Below, in pieces: positions 45,875 through 54,664 of a stretch of DNA of 64,000 nucleotides. The notes below the pieces were generated by a model. The model was given only the letters and a program-made list of their open reading frames with translations, was not told where the DNA came from and did not search any database. The position numbers and the translations under genes are program-made. Each line of letters starts with the position of its first letter. Within the stretch, counting starts at the first letter, position 1. Origin of the DNA: Paenibacillus sonchi (GTDB lineage Bacteria > Bacillota > Bacilli > Paenibacillales > Paenibacillaceae); assembly GCF_016772475.1 (NCBI RefSeq), contig NZ_CP068596.1:186001-250000 (forward strand), read 5' to 3'.

Positions 45875-46079
45875 CATGATGTGTCTTCAAAAGCTCCGTC
45901 ACAATATGGGAAACTGCATCCTCCCGCGGGATGCGTATACGTTGACTGACGGCTTCAATATCCTCCTGGAACAATCCGATTATTTTTAGTATGGCCTCGG
46001 GCTGCTGCTGTTTGGCCGCATGCAGCAGCTCTACAAATTCACGGTCTGTGATAGCTGCTGTATCATTTTTCGTTTCCAT
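45870..46079 (-). CDS. RsoA-like co-sigma factor (second copy)
   Basis: 69 residues from ATG 46079 (GGGGGT upstream). DREFVELLHAAKQQQPEAIL then KIIGLFQEDIEAVSQRIRIP matches the RsoA-like protein at 26801. The larger open frame that continues upstream is a chimera with the decayed sigma gene. Start overlaps the 3' end of that gene, as in a coupled sigma-RsoA pair. Confidence 0.6.
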   Translation of the reverse strand: METKNDTAAITDREFVELLHAAKQQQPEAILKIIGLFQEDIEAVSQRIRIPREDAVSHIVTELLKTHHE

Positions 46080-46346
46080 TTGTTGACCCCCTGTTGACTC
46101 ATATGCAGTTGGACCGCGACCTCGGCTTCTGTCATTTTGCAGGATCACTCTCCCTTTGGCCGGCAGCGTGTCCAACAATTGCTCGACGGATAGTCGGTTA
46201 ATCATGTCCTCCGCTTCATCCCGTTGAACCGGGCTGATATCAAAAAATGCACACTCATTCCGAAAGGTTTTTTTACTCCGATATTGCAAGCGCCAACCAA
46301 TCCGATACACTTCTCTGCGATAGCGTTGTATCATTTGCTGCTCCAT
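46031..46346 (-). pseudogene. SigO-like sigma factor, internal deletion and frameshift
   Basis: From ATG 46346 the sequence reads SVEQLLDTLPAKGRVIL, the start of region 4. It then changes frame into MTEAEVAVQLHMSQQGVNKW, the region 4.2 helix-turn-helix, ending at 46031. About seven residues between the two parts are missing relative to 26243-26641. The gene is probably inactive unless the slip is a sequencing error. Confidence 0.6.
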
Positions 46347-46376
46347 CCCATTCTCCACCTCTTTTTAACCAAAATT

Positions 46377-46667
46377 TTTGACGAGCTCGAACAAGCAAAG
46401 ACGCATCTCGACGATTTTGTCAATCGGATCATCCAGGACATCGAGGAGACGCTGGCCAAACTAAAAACGCTTATCGGCCTCCTCACTACTAAAACGATTC
46501 CCGAAGCCGTTTCAGCTGTTCGCGATTTCGCACTCGATGTTTACCAGTCGCCCTTCTGGATATCATCAGATGTTCTAAACGCGTTGGTGAATATAGATCT
46601 CATCCCAGAAGCCGTTGTGAATAAGCTAAAAGTGTCAGAGGGACGAGTGAAGATGGATTCTCACTAA
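46377..46667 (+). pseudogene. Fragment of a helical protein
   Basis: Plus-strand frame encodes KIFDELEQAKTHLDDFVNRI through KVSEGRVKMDSH, protein-like and helical, but without a start codon or ribosome site. Upstream it runs into antisense of the sigma remnant. I read it as the 3' part of a lost gene. Function unknown. Confidence 0.35.
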
Positions 46668-47072
46668 TTGAAGAAAGCGGCCCACTTGGAAGCCTTTCGT
46701 TTTGAAGGTCGTACAAGAAGTTACTCGCGATGATCGTACCCAAACTGTGGCTAATAATAAACAACGGAGCGTTGGGCCCCACACGCTGCGCTAGCTCCTG
46801 AAGCTTCTCGTAAATGCGCAAGTGGATTGCATTATAGATGTAGTTCGTTTCATCTTATGGGGAAGTGGCTGATAGGCGATCGCATCGCCTAAAAAGCTTA
46901 TTGCGAACCCGCGAGCATCAATATGCTCGTCCCAGTGTAAATTGTTAGGTGCGAGCTTCTCTTTAAGCTCATCCTCAATACGATCGGTAATATCGGCCCA
47001 ATAAATGCCTTCGCTAATCAATTCGATCTCTTGGCAAATCTCGGATAGCCTTACCCGTATTGCTCCCGCCAT
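46656..47072 (-). pseudogene. Alpha/beta hydrolase-like gene, frameshifted and truncated
   Basis: First part from ATG 47072 (ISFLGDAIAYQPLPHK) then, one frame over, ETNYIYNAIHLRIYEKLQEL and FIISHSLGTIIASNFLYDLQ. SHSLG is a nucleophile elbow of serine hydrolases or lipases. The slip is near 46850. The 3' end is lost at a junction near 46680 with the fragment on the other strand. Confidence 0.55.
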
Positions 47073-47154
47073 CGTTTCGTGAAATTATTCTTTTTGCTTC
47101 CCAATGCCGTGTAGGCCGGCTACCCGCGGTTGGCCGCCGTAGGATGTTTAGACT

Positions 47155-47371
47155 CTATAGTGGGTAGATCAGTTTAATTAGATTTTCACTGATGAACCAA
47201 GAATCGGAGATATGCTTACCATTTTCGATGCGGTCATCTTTCACAACAAAAAGATAGTTCATCCCTTCTATCGGCATCCACTTAGAGAATTTTCCCTTCT
47301 CTAATCTCTCCATCCTCCAAGTAAACCTCAATCTTTTGGTTCTTTTGTAAAGCAGGGAAAAACTTAGTCAT
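47155..47371 (-). pseudogene. Small gene, one-base frameshift
   Basis: ATG 47371 after GAGGAG. MTKFFPALQKNQKIEVYLED GEIREGK, then after one extra A in an A4 run the frame continues FSKWMPIEGMNYLFVVKDDR to a stop at 47155. About 71 residues if corrected. No family recognised. A homopolymer slip like this could be a sequencing error. Confidence 0.45.
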
Positions 47372-47410
47372 ATCTTGTCTACTCCTCTATCTAAGTATTT
47401 TTCTTAACAT

Positions 47411-47466
47411 GAAAAGAAGCACCGCCAACAGACCCAAATAGGTCCGTAGGCGGTGCTTCCGCTTTT
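47411..47466. terminator. Strong hairpin terminator
   Basis: AAGCACCGCC / GGCGGTGCTT with an inner GACC.AAATA.GGTC stem, flanked by AAAAG and TTTTCC. Acts on either strand; on the minus strand it would protect 47155-47371 from upstream transcripts. Confidence 0.7.
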
Positions 47467-47640
47467 CCGTATTAAGTTAATACCATTATATCCATTCCAA
47501 TATTTGTAGGCAATACCTAAATAAACTCTCAATATCAGAAGAAAATAAAGAATTAGACCAGCTACCCACATAGCAGGTATTTTTTTGTTTCCCACACTTC
47601 GCGCGCTTAACGAGCTGAAGCCCACAAAAAAAGGCTCGCC

Positions 47641-47802
47641 CTATTGACGAACCTTGGCAGCAGATCGGTCCTGCTTTAATTTAGCTATAGCATCGCTGAC
47701 CATCTTGTCGCGCTTGGGATTGGAGCCGGGCATCGATTGCTCAACGAAATGACCGTCAGCATATCGACGAGCAGCATCATCAAGACTCATTTTCTTCTTC
47801 AT
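47641..47802 (-). CDS. Small hypothetical protein, 53 residues
   Basis: ATG 47802 preceded by AAGAGGTGAT. MKKKMSLDDAARRYADGHFV then EQSMPGSNPKRDKMVSDAIA; basic and probably helical. It follows 47816-48280 by 13 bp. Two-gene units of a GNAT-like protein and a small partner can be toxin-antitoxin pairs, but the usual antitoxin fold is not evident here. Confidence 0.5.
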   Translation of the reverse strand: MKKKMSLDDAARRYADGHFVEQSMPGSNPKRDKMVSDAIAKLKQDRSAAKVRQ

Positions 47803-47815
47803 GATCAATCACCTC

Positions 47816-48280
47816 TTAGGATAAGTATAGCATAACCAGGTGCTCTGCGACAGGTTCATCGATAACCATAAGTCCACCGCTAATGTGCGATGCTCCAATG
47901 ACATCCACGTAATATTGCATAAGGCGCTGCTTCTTCTTTGACTGGAAAGCAACAGCCCCTTCAAAGTCAAGTTCCATGCTTCGCTTGCATGCAAAGGACA
48001 TCAGATGCTCACCGATCAAATCGAACTCCTTGCGCTCACTCGGGACACTCTCAATAAGATGTACCCAAACATGATCCTCTTTACACTCAAGAGCTATAGC
48101 TCCTTGTATTACATCATTGCCGCGTACAACCATCTTATACACTTCGATTCCGCGCTGGCCAAAATAAACTGACCAGTCGAAGCCTTTTTCCCAATCATGC
48201 ATCTGATCTTCAATATCGTATGGTTGCAGCGCTAGAAACGAAATAGGGTATTTCTCGCCGCTGCTGATATGTAGTAACAC
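47816..48280 (-). CDS. GNAT-like hypothetical protein
   Basis: 154 residues; GGGAGGTGG precedes the ATG. The sequence alternates strands and helices (VYKMVVRGNDVIQGAIALEC, VHLIESVPSERKEF) with a C-terminal RLMQYYVDVIGASHISGGLM, compatible with an acetyltransferase fold, but the acetyl-CoA motif is not clear. First gene of a two-gene unit with 47641-47802. Function uncertain. Bases 48281-48596 hold no gene that I can see. Confidence 0.5.
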   Translation of the reverse strand: MLLHISSGEKYPISFLALQPYDIEDQMHDWEKGFDWSVYFGQRGIEVYKMVVRGNDVIQGAIALECKEDHVWVHLIESVPSERKEFDLIGEHLMSFACKRSMELDFEGAVAFQSKKKQRLMQYYVDVIGASHISGGLMVIDEPVAEHLVMLYLS

Positions 48281-48596
48281 GATTCCACCTCCCGTAATAT
48301 AGATTACGTCAGGATGCGGGGGTAGGCAATAGCATCACCATTGATCAGTGCATGAAACATTAGATTTTTGTTATAGGTATTAAACAACTAATTGCGCCTG
48401 CTGCGAAGAACCGCTGAGTGCCACCCTGTCGTCCAGCTCTCTGTGCCCGACCCAAAATCCAACTATGTTCCTGGACTTCTCTGAAAGTCATACAGGGACG
48501 ACAAATGAATCATTTCCTGCAGCTGGCTGACGGTAGGCGTTCTATTCGATGTGAACAGGTGCACATCCAGATGATATTAACCTACAATACATTAGT

Positions 48597-48629
48597 GATA
48601 TCTTAAATATCTAGATATCTTGGATATCT
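48597..48629. repeat. GATATCT operator-like array (copy 1)
   Basis: Four units spaced 8-9 bp: GATATCT at 48597, AATATCT at 48606, GATATCT at 48614 and 48623. The same array occurs at 54573-54596 before the coiled-coil gene, so the coiled-coil protein may bind both. Confidence 0.6.
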
Positions 48630-48739
48630 TGTTAATAACTAGTACTTGTAAGTGATGTTTTACTCTTAAGTATGGGACGATGGCAGTAGCCCATTTCTAA
48701 TGAAAATTAATTTTTCCTAAACAACAGAAAAACACTCCG

Positions 48740-49879
48740 TTATAGGAGTGTTAGCTGTTCGACTATGTTTTCATTCCGTGTAGTATTAATAGTATTGCTA
48801 GACATTAAAAGTAGTCTGGAAGGTTTAAACTCACAATAGACTGTTCCAGTTTCATCTGTGTGAAATTCGTATCCCTCAAGTAAATTAAGTTCAACCATAT
48901 TTTCACAAGCCTCTTTTACGATGTCTTTCCTTTTTTGAGGCCTATTTGCTTTTGCTCCCATAAGAGTAACGATCTCTTCTAGGCTCCATCTCCTATTTCC
49001 TTGAGCCACCTGTGCTGGTAGAAACAGATAAAGGTTTTGAGCAGTGCTGGTGTTCAAGTCTTCTAGGATGGCTAAGCTTAGATATGCAAATGCCCCTGCC
49101 TGAAGAGAGCGATAAACAGCGTCTGAAAACATAATCTTAAAGGTTTTCTGTCGATCTCTACGCCCAATGGATTGGAGAATGTTGATACGATCTAGTGACT
49201 CAATCAGCCCCTGTTTATAGTAATAAGTAAATTCAAATTTACTGTCCTGCAATACCTCTAAAGATTCCCAAATTTCTTTATAGGTTTTCCCTCCTGTGTC
49301 TCTACCAATCGCTTTGGCCAACGAAAAAATTGTGAATTCGAACTCTTTTTCTTTGCCGCTTTCTTCCCAAAGCTTATGAATTCCGATAAGAACTTTTGCG
49401 TCCTGGAGAGTTAATTCTTTTTTAGCCGGATGATAGATCTTAGTTCTTCGATTATCTCGAACCAAGGTTTCTCCATCATCAGCGATTTCAGAGGACTTGT
49501 TCCTAGACTTCGAGATAGAACTGATTGCACCGGTCGAGAAAATGTCCCCATAGGGATGAGATGGCTTACTATAGTAAGCTGCTCGGCGAAGTTCTTGTGA
49601 CTTTTGCCAAATAATTTGTCTAACCTCGTGTTTAAAAATCTGAGTGTTTATTTCATTTAGCTCGGAATCGGATAATTTTTGCGAAGCGATTATCTTGTGA
49701 AGCTCTAGCTCCTTCTGACCTTCTTCGCGAATGTGACGTTGAGCTTCTATTTTGGATTTTCCTTTTAATTCTTCAGCGGCATCGTTTATTAAAGTTTGGA
49801 CTGTTACATCATCCTTTGGAAGTCCTAAAGATATGATTTTCGTGATCCAAGTTTCTATATTAGACTTTCTGGGCGGCAT
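48740..49879 (-). CDS. Replication initiator of replicon 2 (winged-helix Rep)
   Basis: 379 residues, AAAGGAG before ATG 49879. The middle and C-terminal parts form two winged-helix-like domains (SLAKAIGRDTGGKTYKEIWE, RWSLEEIVTLMGAKANRPQK) as in iteron-binding Rep proteins. The N-terminus is helical and basic. A hairpin with T run overlaps the stop codon. An array of seven iterons lies 210 bp upstream. Assignment rests on domain shape plus iterons; no close family name is certain. Confidence 0.7.
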   Translation of the reverse strand: MPPRKSNIETWITKIISLGLPKDDVTVQTLINDAAEELKGKSKIEAQRHIREEGQKELELHKIIASQKLSDSELNEINTQIFKHEVRQIIWQKSQELRRAAYYSKPSHPYGDIFSTGAISSISKSRNKSSEIADDGETLVRDNRRTKIYHPAKKELTLQDAKVLIGIHKLWEESGKEKEFEFTIFSLAKAIGRDTGGKTYKEIWESLEVLQDSKFEFTYYYKQGLIESLDRINILQSIGRRDRQKTFKIMFSDAVYRSLQAGAFAYLSLAILEDLNTSTAQNLYLFLPAQVAQGNRRWSLEEIVTLMGAKANRPQKRKDIVKEACENMVELNLLEGYEFHTDETGTVYCEFKPSRLLLMSSNTINTTRNENIVEQLTLL

Positions 49880-50087
49880 TTAAGTACAGCTCCTTTCATA
49901 CCGAAAAGGTATTCCAATATTGATAGAATAACACAAGTTGAAACATCAAGATATATTTGAACGAATACATCTAGCTATCACAGATTCAATAATTTCGAAA
50001 TCACTTTGAAATTGTATGTATTTCAAAAAAAGCTTGATTCAATGTATGTTCAATGCAAGTATTCTTTGTTTAAGCACCAAAACAAGC

Positions 50088-50276
50088 GTCCTTTCAACCC
50101 CGATAAACTGTCCTTTCAGCCCCGAGTATGTAAAAAAAATTCATATTTTTTTCGTCCTTTCAGCCCCGATAAAGCGTCCTTTCAACCCCGATACTTTCTT
50201 CCAAAATGTCCTTTCAACCCCGATGAAGCGTCCTTTCAACCCCGATACTTAGCCAGTTGTCCTTTCAACCCCGATA
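50088..50276 (+). repeat. Iteron array, probable oriV of replicon 2
   Basis: Seven copies of GTCCTTTCARCCCCGATA, starting at 50088, 50110, 50154, 50176, 50208, 50230 and 50259. Spacings are 22, 44, 22, 32, 22 and 29 bp, so pairs sit two helical turns apart. An A/T-rich gap lies between copies 2 and 3. A terminator-like GCTCCC / GGGAGC hairpin with T run on the minus strand follows at 50362-50386. Not CRISPR: units are short, spacers are 4-26 bp and no cas gene is near. Confidence 0.85.
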
Positions 50277-50597
50277 TCTTGACGGTACATTTCACAAAAA
50301 ATAAAATGAGGACAAGCTAAATTAGCAGCATATGCCACTATTCAAGAAAATATGCCGTATAAAAAAAGCTCCCCGAAGGGAGCAGGCCAAAGGCCGACGC
50401 AAAATTACATTTAGGTTAGATCGAGCCGTATACTCGACAACCTCAAACATCCACAGGAACTGTTTTCTGCAAAAAAACAGAACCCCTGGGGCCGTGTTAA
50501 AGTCGCTTAAAAATACTATTAACCAGCCGATTCTCTAATTATACGTAAGAATATGCTCTTATTCAAGGGTTTTCGGCTCAACGGAGGGGACTAATTC

Positions 50598-51422
50598 GTG
50601 ATAAAGAATGAACCTGCAGCTAAATCAAGCTTATTAAGTGATTTAAAAGGAATCCTTGATACAGCTGAGCTTAAGACCTATGAAAAGATGATTATGGTTG
50701 TTATCAAAGTTTACCAAGCTGAGTATGGCAATGCTTTCCCTGACTATGATACTATTGCTGCTGCTGGTGGGATGTGCAAACGGAAAGCTCAGTACGTTGT
50801 AAAGCATTTAGCTGATCGGGATCTGATTGATGTAAAACAGCGATTCAAGGATATGCCTGATGGATCAAAGAAGCAGACTTCAAACCAATATCTATCCCAG
50901 GATCCTGAAATAAATAATAATAAAAAAATGCACCCGGTGCATGCATCTGATGCACCGAACAAGAAAGTATATGCACAAGATGCACCCTATAAAAAAGGGT
51001 TTGAGCATTTAGATTCTTTTAAGTCTTATACCTCTACAGAATTAAAGATAAAGATTGAGGATGAAGAATCGCGCATGCGCGAAAGAGAACCACACCAATA
51101 TGCATGTTATGCAGATGTCTATGAAAAAATGATTATACAACAAGGGACAGGAGTCCTTTGTTTCCACCAAGAAGAATTTCTGAACTGCTGTCTGCAGTTT
51201 GGCTTACCGCATTCCATGGTCAGTGAGATTTATAAACATGTTGATATTGCCATTCAGAAGTATCATTTCAACTCGATTTATCGTACATTTGTAAAATTCT
51301 CTGAGGGCTTGCTGAAGAAACAGATCGTAAATCCTATTGCTTGGTTTGTAACAACTTTCCGCAATGAAGATTTAAAAGTGAGAACGGAATTACAAATGGA
51401 GCACACACGTTTTGTATCTTAA
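50598..51422 (+). CDS. HTH_36-type replication-associated protein
   Basis: 274 residues from GTG 50598 (GGAGGGG upstream). N-terminal winged helix (DYDTIAAAGGMCKRKAQYVV then KHLADRDLIDV) of the helix-turn-helix 36 type found in plasmid Rep and accessory proteins. A polar linker with repeated DAPNKKV/DAPYKKG follows, then a helical C-terminal domain. It lies just after the iterons, on the opposite strand to Rep, so a role in replication or its control is likely. Confidence 0.65.
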   Translation: MIKNEPAAKSSLLSDLKGILDTAELKTYEKMIMVVIKVYQAEYGNAFPDYDTIAAAGGMCKRKAQYVVKHLADRDLIDVKQRFKDMPDGSKKQTSNQYLSQDPEINNNKKMHPVHASDAPNKKVYAQDAPYKKGFEHLDSFKSYTSTELKIKIEDEESRMREREPHQYACYADVYEKMIIQQGTGVLCFHQEEFLNCCLQFGLPHSMVSEIYKHVDIAIQKYHFNSIYRTFVKFSEGLLKKQIVNPIAWFVTTFRNEDLKVRTELQMEHTRFVS

Positions 51423-51489
51423 TTTTCGTTTTGATACAAGTAACAGCATTAGGATCTTTACTGAAAAGATCGCAGTGAATAAAAAGAGC

Positions 51490-51900
51490 TTATACTGTAC
51501 GGGTTAAAGTTATTGATGAACCATAATCGACAAGGACCTGCTCCATTGCTAGCTCACTGCAGGAAATGCACCTTGCGCGGCTGGGTGTGGATGTTCGGAG
51601 CTGGTGCAGCAGATCGTTCAGCTGGTGCGTCTGCCAATCATGGTGCAGAGACGCCAACATTGGCATGGCAACCGTGCTGAACCGAAGCTTTCGGAGTGAC
51701 AATCGGAAGTGAGATGCAGCTATGATTACGCAGTTAGTCGCCGCCGGCAGAGCAGTCTGGCAAACCGGAGCTCCGGAGTGTTAACCAGGAATGCAGCAGA
51801 TCCTCCGATGCAACTGGCCACCATCGCCGGCTTGGCGATCTGGCCGATCCGGAACCTTCAGAGTGACAACCAGGAGTAAGCTTCTTCTGTAGGCTGTCAC
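51490..51900. repeat. GC-rich non-coding region with internal repeats
   Basis: Contains CCGAAGCTTTCGGAGTGACA, CCGGAGCTCCGGAGTGTTAA and CCGGAACCTTCAGAGTGACA, spaced 60-100 bp, resembling the unit in M1 (8183-8561). No TAGACT ends are seen here. Open frames inside lack ribosome sites. The remainder to 52132 has nothing I can call. Confidence 0.4.
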
Positions 51901-52132
51901 GCCCGGCGTACGGGGGAACCCTTGGGCGGGGCATTGCCCTCCTTATTGTCTAGCCATGTCAGGAGACAAGCTAGAACGCAGAACTGTCTACTGTGGCTCT
52001 GTCGCATCCGGCCAAATTTTGAAACAACTTGATAATGTGGGGCTACGACCTTCACCACAGCATTCAAGGTGGTTTTAAGTGTACCTCTATATCTTCTAGT
52101 ATGTATGCTTCATTAGATAGAAAAAAGAGCAG

Positions 52133-52303
52133 CTATTTAGCTACTCTCTTCTGTGTTGATTGATAAAATTGATTCAACAGAACATCTAGTTCGGTTGATA
52201 ACTTTATATGTTCATCTGTAAATCCAGATTCTAAAATATACGGGAGTGCATTTAGTTCTGCCCGTTTATGTTCTATTGCTTGCTGGAGATTCATCTGGTC
52301 CAT
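52133..52303 (-). CDS. Spo0E-like phosphatase (second copy)
   Basis: Start at ATG 52303 (MDQMNLQQAIEHKRAELNAL), GGGAGG upstream; 56 residues. Second helix DEHIKLSTELDVLLNQFYQS has the S.ELD.LLN.F pattern of Spo0E proteins. Having two such genes in one window suggests the plasmid influences entry into sporulation. It lies 35 bp after the LPD1-type gene on the same strand. Confidence 0.75.
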   Translation of the reverse strand: MDQMNLQQAIEHKRAELNALPYILESGFTDEHIKLSTELDVLLNQFYQSTQKRVAK

Positions 52304-52337
52304 AGTTATTCCTCCCTGACTCAAAATTAGTTATTCT

Positions 52338-54032
52338 TCAACTTTTCCAGAGTTTTTCATCGTGAAGGATTCCAGAGAGAGTAATTGATTTCCACCAATG
52401 ATTAAATGCATCATTGATTGAATCTCTCTCTTCACTTTGGGGATAAGGACCTCCAAACGTTGTACCTGTGACTAGATAAGAATTAGTCATTCCACGTTTG
52501 GCCAATTCATCTTCAATCCAAGCTTCGAACGCACGAGCGAATAATTCATGGTCTCTCTTCCAGTAAGCTCCTCGTGCTGCTGCATCTAAATAGAACGAGG
52601 ATAAATCAGTCGGGATAAGAATATACTCAGGTTTGCTGCCTGTTCTTTCGGATATCATTTGGCAATACATGAATCCAATTTCAGACAATTGCTTTGTTGA
52701 GCAATTATAACGATCCTTAACGCACAGCAAGGCTTCGTTAATGTTAAACTCATGCTTTTCAAGTAACGAAACAATACTTTCTCTATACCTGTAAGTAGGC
52801 TTGGGGAATGGATCAGGTAGTATAAGCTTTTTGCTACCGGTACCATTCTTGATTTCCTTCATTAATTCTGAAAATGAAGTCCGGACAGAGTAAGGTAAAT
52901 ACTCTCCCGGTTTATTTCCCGACACCGACAATAATTTGCCGTTCGTAAATTTATGAGAAAACGAAAAAAGATTAAAGTCGAGTGCATGGGCCCACTCATG
53001 GCATTGGGATCCTCCGCCCCTAAATTTGGTCAAGTTCATCACATTATTTAGAGGTTCGTAATGCGCACTGGCATTCCCGCTTCCTCTTGACCCAAAAGCA
53101 AGACCTAACTTGCCGTAAATTGAAATACACTTTCGCGGAATTGAAAGAATATCGGCTAAATCCGCCCATGCGTTACCACTGCAAAGCACATGGAATTTAC
53201 CTGCCGCATCCTCCATCCATCGTCCAAATTGGATTCCTCTGAATCCATAATGTTCGATTAAATCCTCAGGATTATTTACTCCCGAAGGCGTCTGAGACAT
53301 GCGAATAACCTCATCAGGAATTTTTCGCTCCCAGCGTTCTTTGTTTGTTCGACTAGCTCCCTTCCCCTTTGTCTGAAGCCATTTCCAATCGGCTCCTTTT
53401 TCTGAAAATGCTTGCTGAATCAGGTTCTTATATCCGGGTAAGGTTCTTCTTCTCGAACGTGAAACAAACAATGATACGAACGAGTTTCCGAGAGAAAGCC
53501 AGTAGCTAAAATTTTTGAGATCAGGTTCTTTCCTTAAAATAAGAGGATAGCGAGACCGATCTCCTTTAATTACCTCTTCTTTGATCTCCATCAGTGTAGC
53601 AACAAACTTTTCCTGGTCTGAACACTCTCTCAGCCTATTTTGTAGATCAAGAAGAGCTGTAATAAAATCACTACGCTTTTCGATAGAATCCTCAGGTCGT
53701 TGGGATACTTTGCGTAAGATCAATTTGACTCCGTAGGCTGCTTCTGAAGTAAACCCGTATTCCTGGAGACTTTCTGGCATAAAGTCTATCAGTATAGAAT
53801 CTTTACAAACCATTTGAAATGCTTCAGATGGATTCTCCTCAACCTGCTCCAACCACTCTGTTGAAAACTTTGGAATCTGGGATAAGTGCTTACGCGCACC
53901 TTTAAGTTCCTCTCCGCAGTCATAGGCATAATTCTTTAGTAATTTCTTCTGAGAAGTACTGGCCACGGCTGTTTTTTTAGTGTGTGTTGGGAAATAATCA
54001 AATAAGTTAAAAGCAAGTTGTTCGTTCATCAT
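52338..54032 (-). CDS. LPD1-like polyvalent protein with zincin motif
   Basis: 564 residues. The central part has FGRWMEDAAGKFHVLCSGNA, LGLAFGSRGSGNASAHYEPL and HEWAHALD near residue 345, the layout of the LPD1 domain of large polyvalent proteins carried by plasmids and phages. It begins MMNEQLAFNLFDYF; QLAFNLF looks like a sliding-clamp-binding peptide. Start ATG 54032 (GGAGG upstream). Leader C and a promoter precede it. It may be packaged or act on DNA, by analogy with polyvalent proteins. Confidence 0.65.
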   Translation of the reverse strand: MMNEQLAFNLFDYFPTHTKKTAVASTSQKKLLKNYAYDCGEELKGARKHLSQIPKFSTEWLEQVEENPSEAFQMVCKDSILIDFMPESLQEYGFTSEAAYGVKLILRKVSQRPEDSIEKRSDFITALLDLQNRLRECSDQEKFVATLMEIKEEVIKGDRSRYPLILRKEPDLKNFSYWLSLGNSFVSLFVSRSRRRTLPGYKNLIQQAFSEKGADWKWLQTKGKGASRTNKERWERKIPDEVIRMSQTPSGVNNPEDLIEHYGFRGIQFGRWMEDAAGKFHVLCSGNAWADLADILSIPRKCISIYGKLGLAFGSRGSGNASAHYEPLNNVMNLTKFRGGGSQCHEWAHALDFNLFSFSHKFTNGKLLSVSGNKPGEYLPYSVRTSFSELMKEIKNGTGSKKLILPDPFPKPTYRYRESIVSLLEKHEFNINEALLCVKDRYNCSTKQLSEIGFMYCQMISERTGSKPEYILIPTDLSSFYLDAAARGAYWKRDHELFARAFEAWIEDELAKRGMTNSYLVTGTTFGGPYPQSEERDSINDAFNHWWKSITLSGILHDEKLWKS

Positions 54033-54187
54033 TCATTCCTCCATAGATTCCCCCCACTGACGGGGGGATTTGTAATCTTCCCGCCAGCTGGACTAGCTAT
54101 GGCTTATTAAAATTTGGAATGCAGACTCTATTTCTTCTCTTTATCCTGGATTAAAATACTGCATCCTTGGCTCCTCTCTTTTTGGGC

Positions 54188-54310
54188 ATAAAAAAGAGAC
54201 AAAAAAACACACATGTCTCCTGTGTGTACTTTGTCTCCAAATTAAACCCATTATTTAGCTAAAGCAGGCTTTAGCTTCCCCATCTCTGCCAGATCCTATG
54301 AACGGCTAAG
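54188..54310 (-). promoter_or_regulatory. Structured leader RNA with terminator (copy C)
   Basis: Minus strand order: hairpin CTTAGCC/GGCAGAG with one A-A mismatch (54284-54310), ATGGGG, 9-bp hairpin AGCTAAAGC/GCTTTAGCT, AAATAATGGGTTTAATTT, then terminator GGAGACAAAGTACACAC...GTGTGTTTTTTTGTCTC with T run (54189-54238). A further hairpin CCCCCC/GGGGGG sits just before the ribosome site of the LPD1-type gene. Confidence 0.7.
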
Positions 54311-54338
54311 AAAATTAATACGATTACGTAATATAGTT

Positions 54339-54368
54339 AGTATAGTACAGGATGCAAATAAATGTAAA
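54339..54368 (-). promoter_or_regulatory. Promoter ahead of leader C
   Basis: Minus strand TTTACA (54363-54368), 18 bp, TATACT (54339-54344). Confidence 0.65.
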
Positions 54369-54543
54369 TGTTTTTTCTGAGTACATTTAAATAACAATTG
54401 ATACTCCGTCCGCTTGGAGACGCCTTTCATCTTGATCCAACCACGATCGGAAATAACCTTGTAGGTGGAGCTGCTATCTGCGGATGTTCTTCCGGATCTG
54501 ACGCCTGCCGGCACCACAAATCAAATTTCTAGATGATAATAGG

Positions 54544-54596
54544 GATATCTAAAAACCCTCTATTTTTAAAGGGATATCTAAGATATCTGGATATCT
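54544..54596. repeat. GATATCT operator-like array (copy 2)
   Basis: GATATCT at 54544, 54573, 54582 and 54590. The last three are spaced 8-9 bp as at 48597-48629. They lie between the divergent coiled-coil and LPD1-type units, 70 bp upstream of the coiled-coil start, so autoregulation is likely. Confidence 0.65.
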
Positions 54597-54664
54597 CATG
54601 TTTATTTATGATTTTATGTAGTGTATAATAATATTATTGATGGAATTTTGGGAGGGGCTTATAG

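Noticed and set aside
47404..47625. 73-residue hydrophobic minus-strand frame
   Set aside because: Its end lies inside a strong terminator hairpin and no ribosome site is seen; a fragment of a membrane protein cannot be excluded.
50088..50276. Possible CRISPR array
   Set aside because: Units are 18 bp, gaps are 4-26 bp and partly absent, no cas genes; position beside Rep fits iterons.
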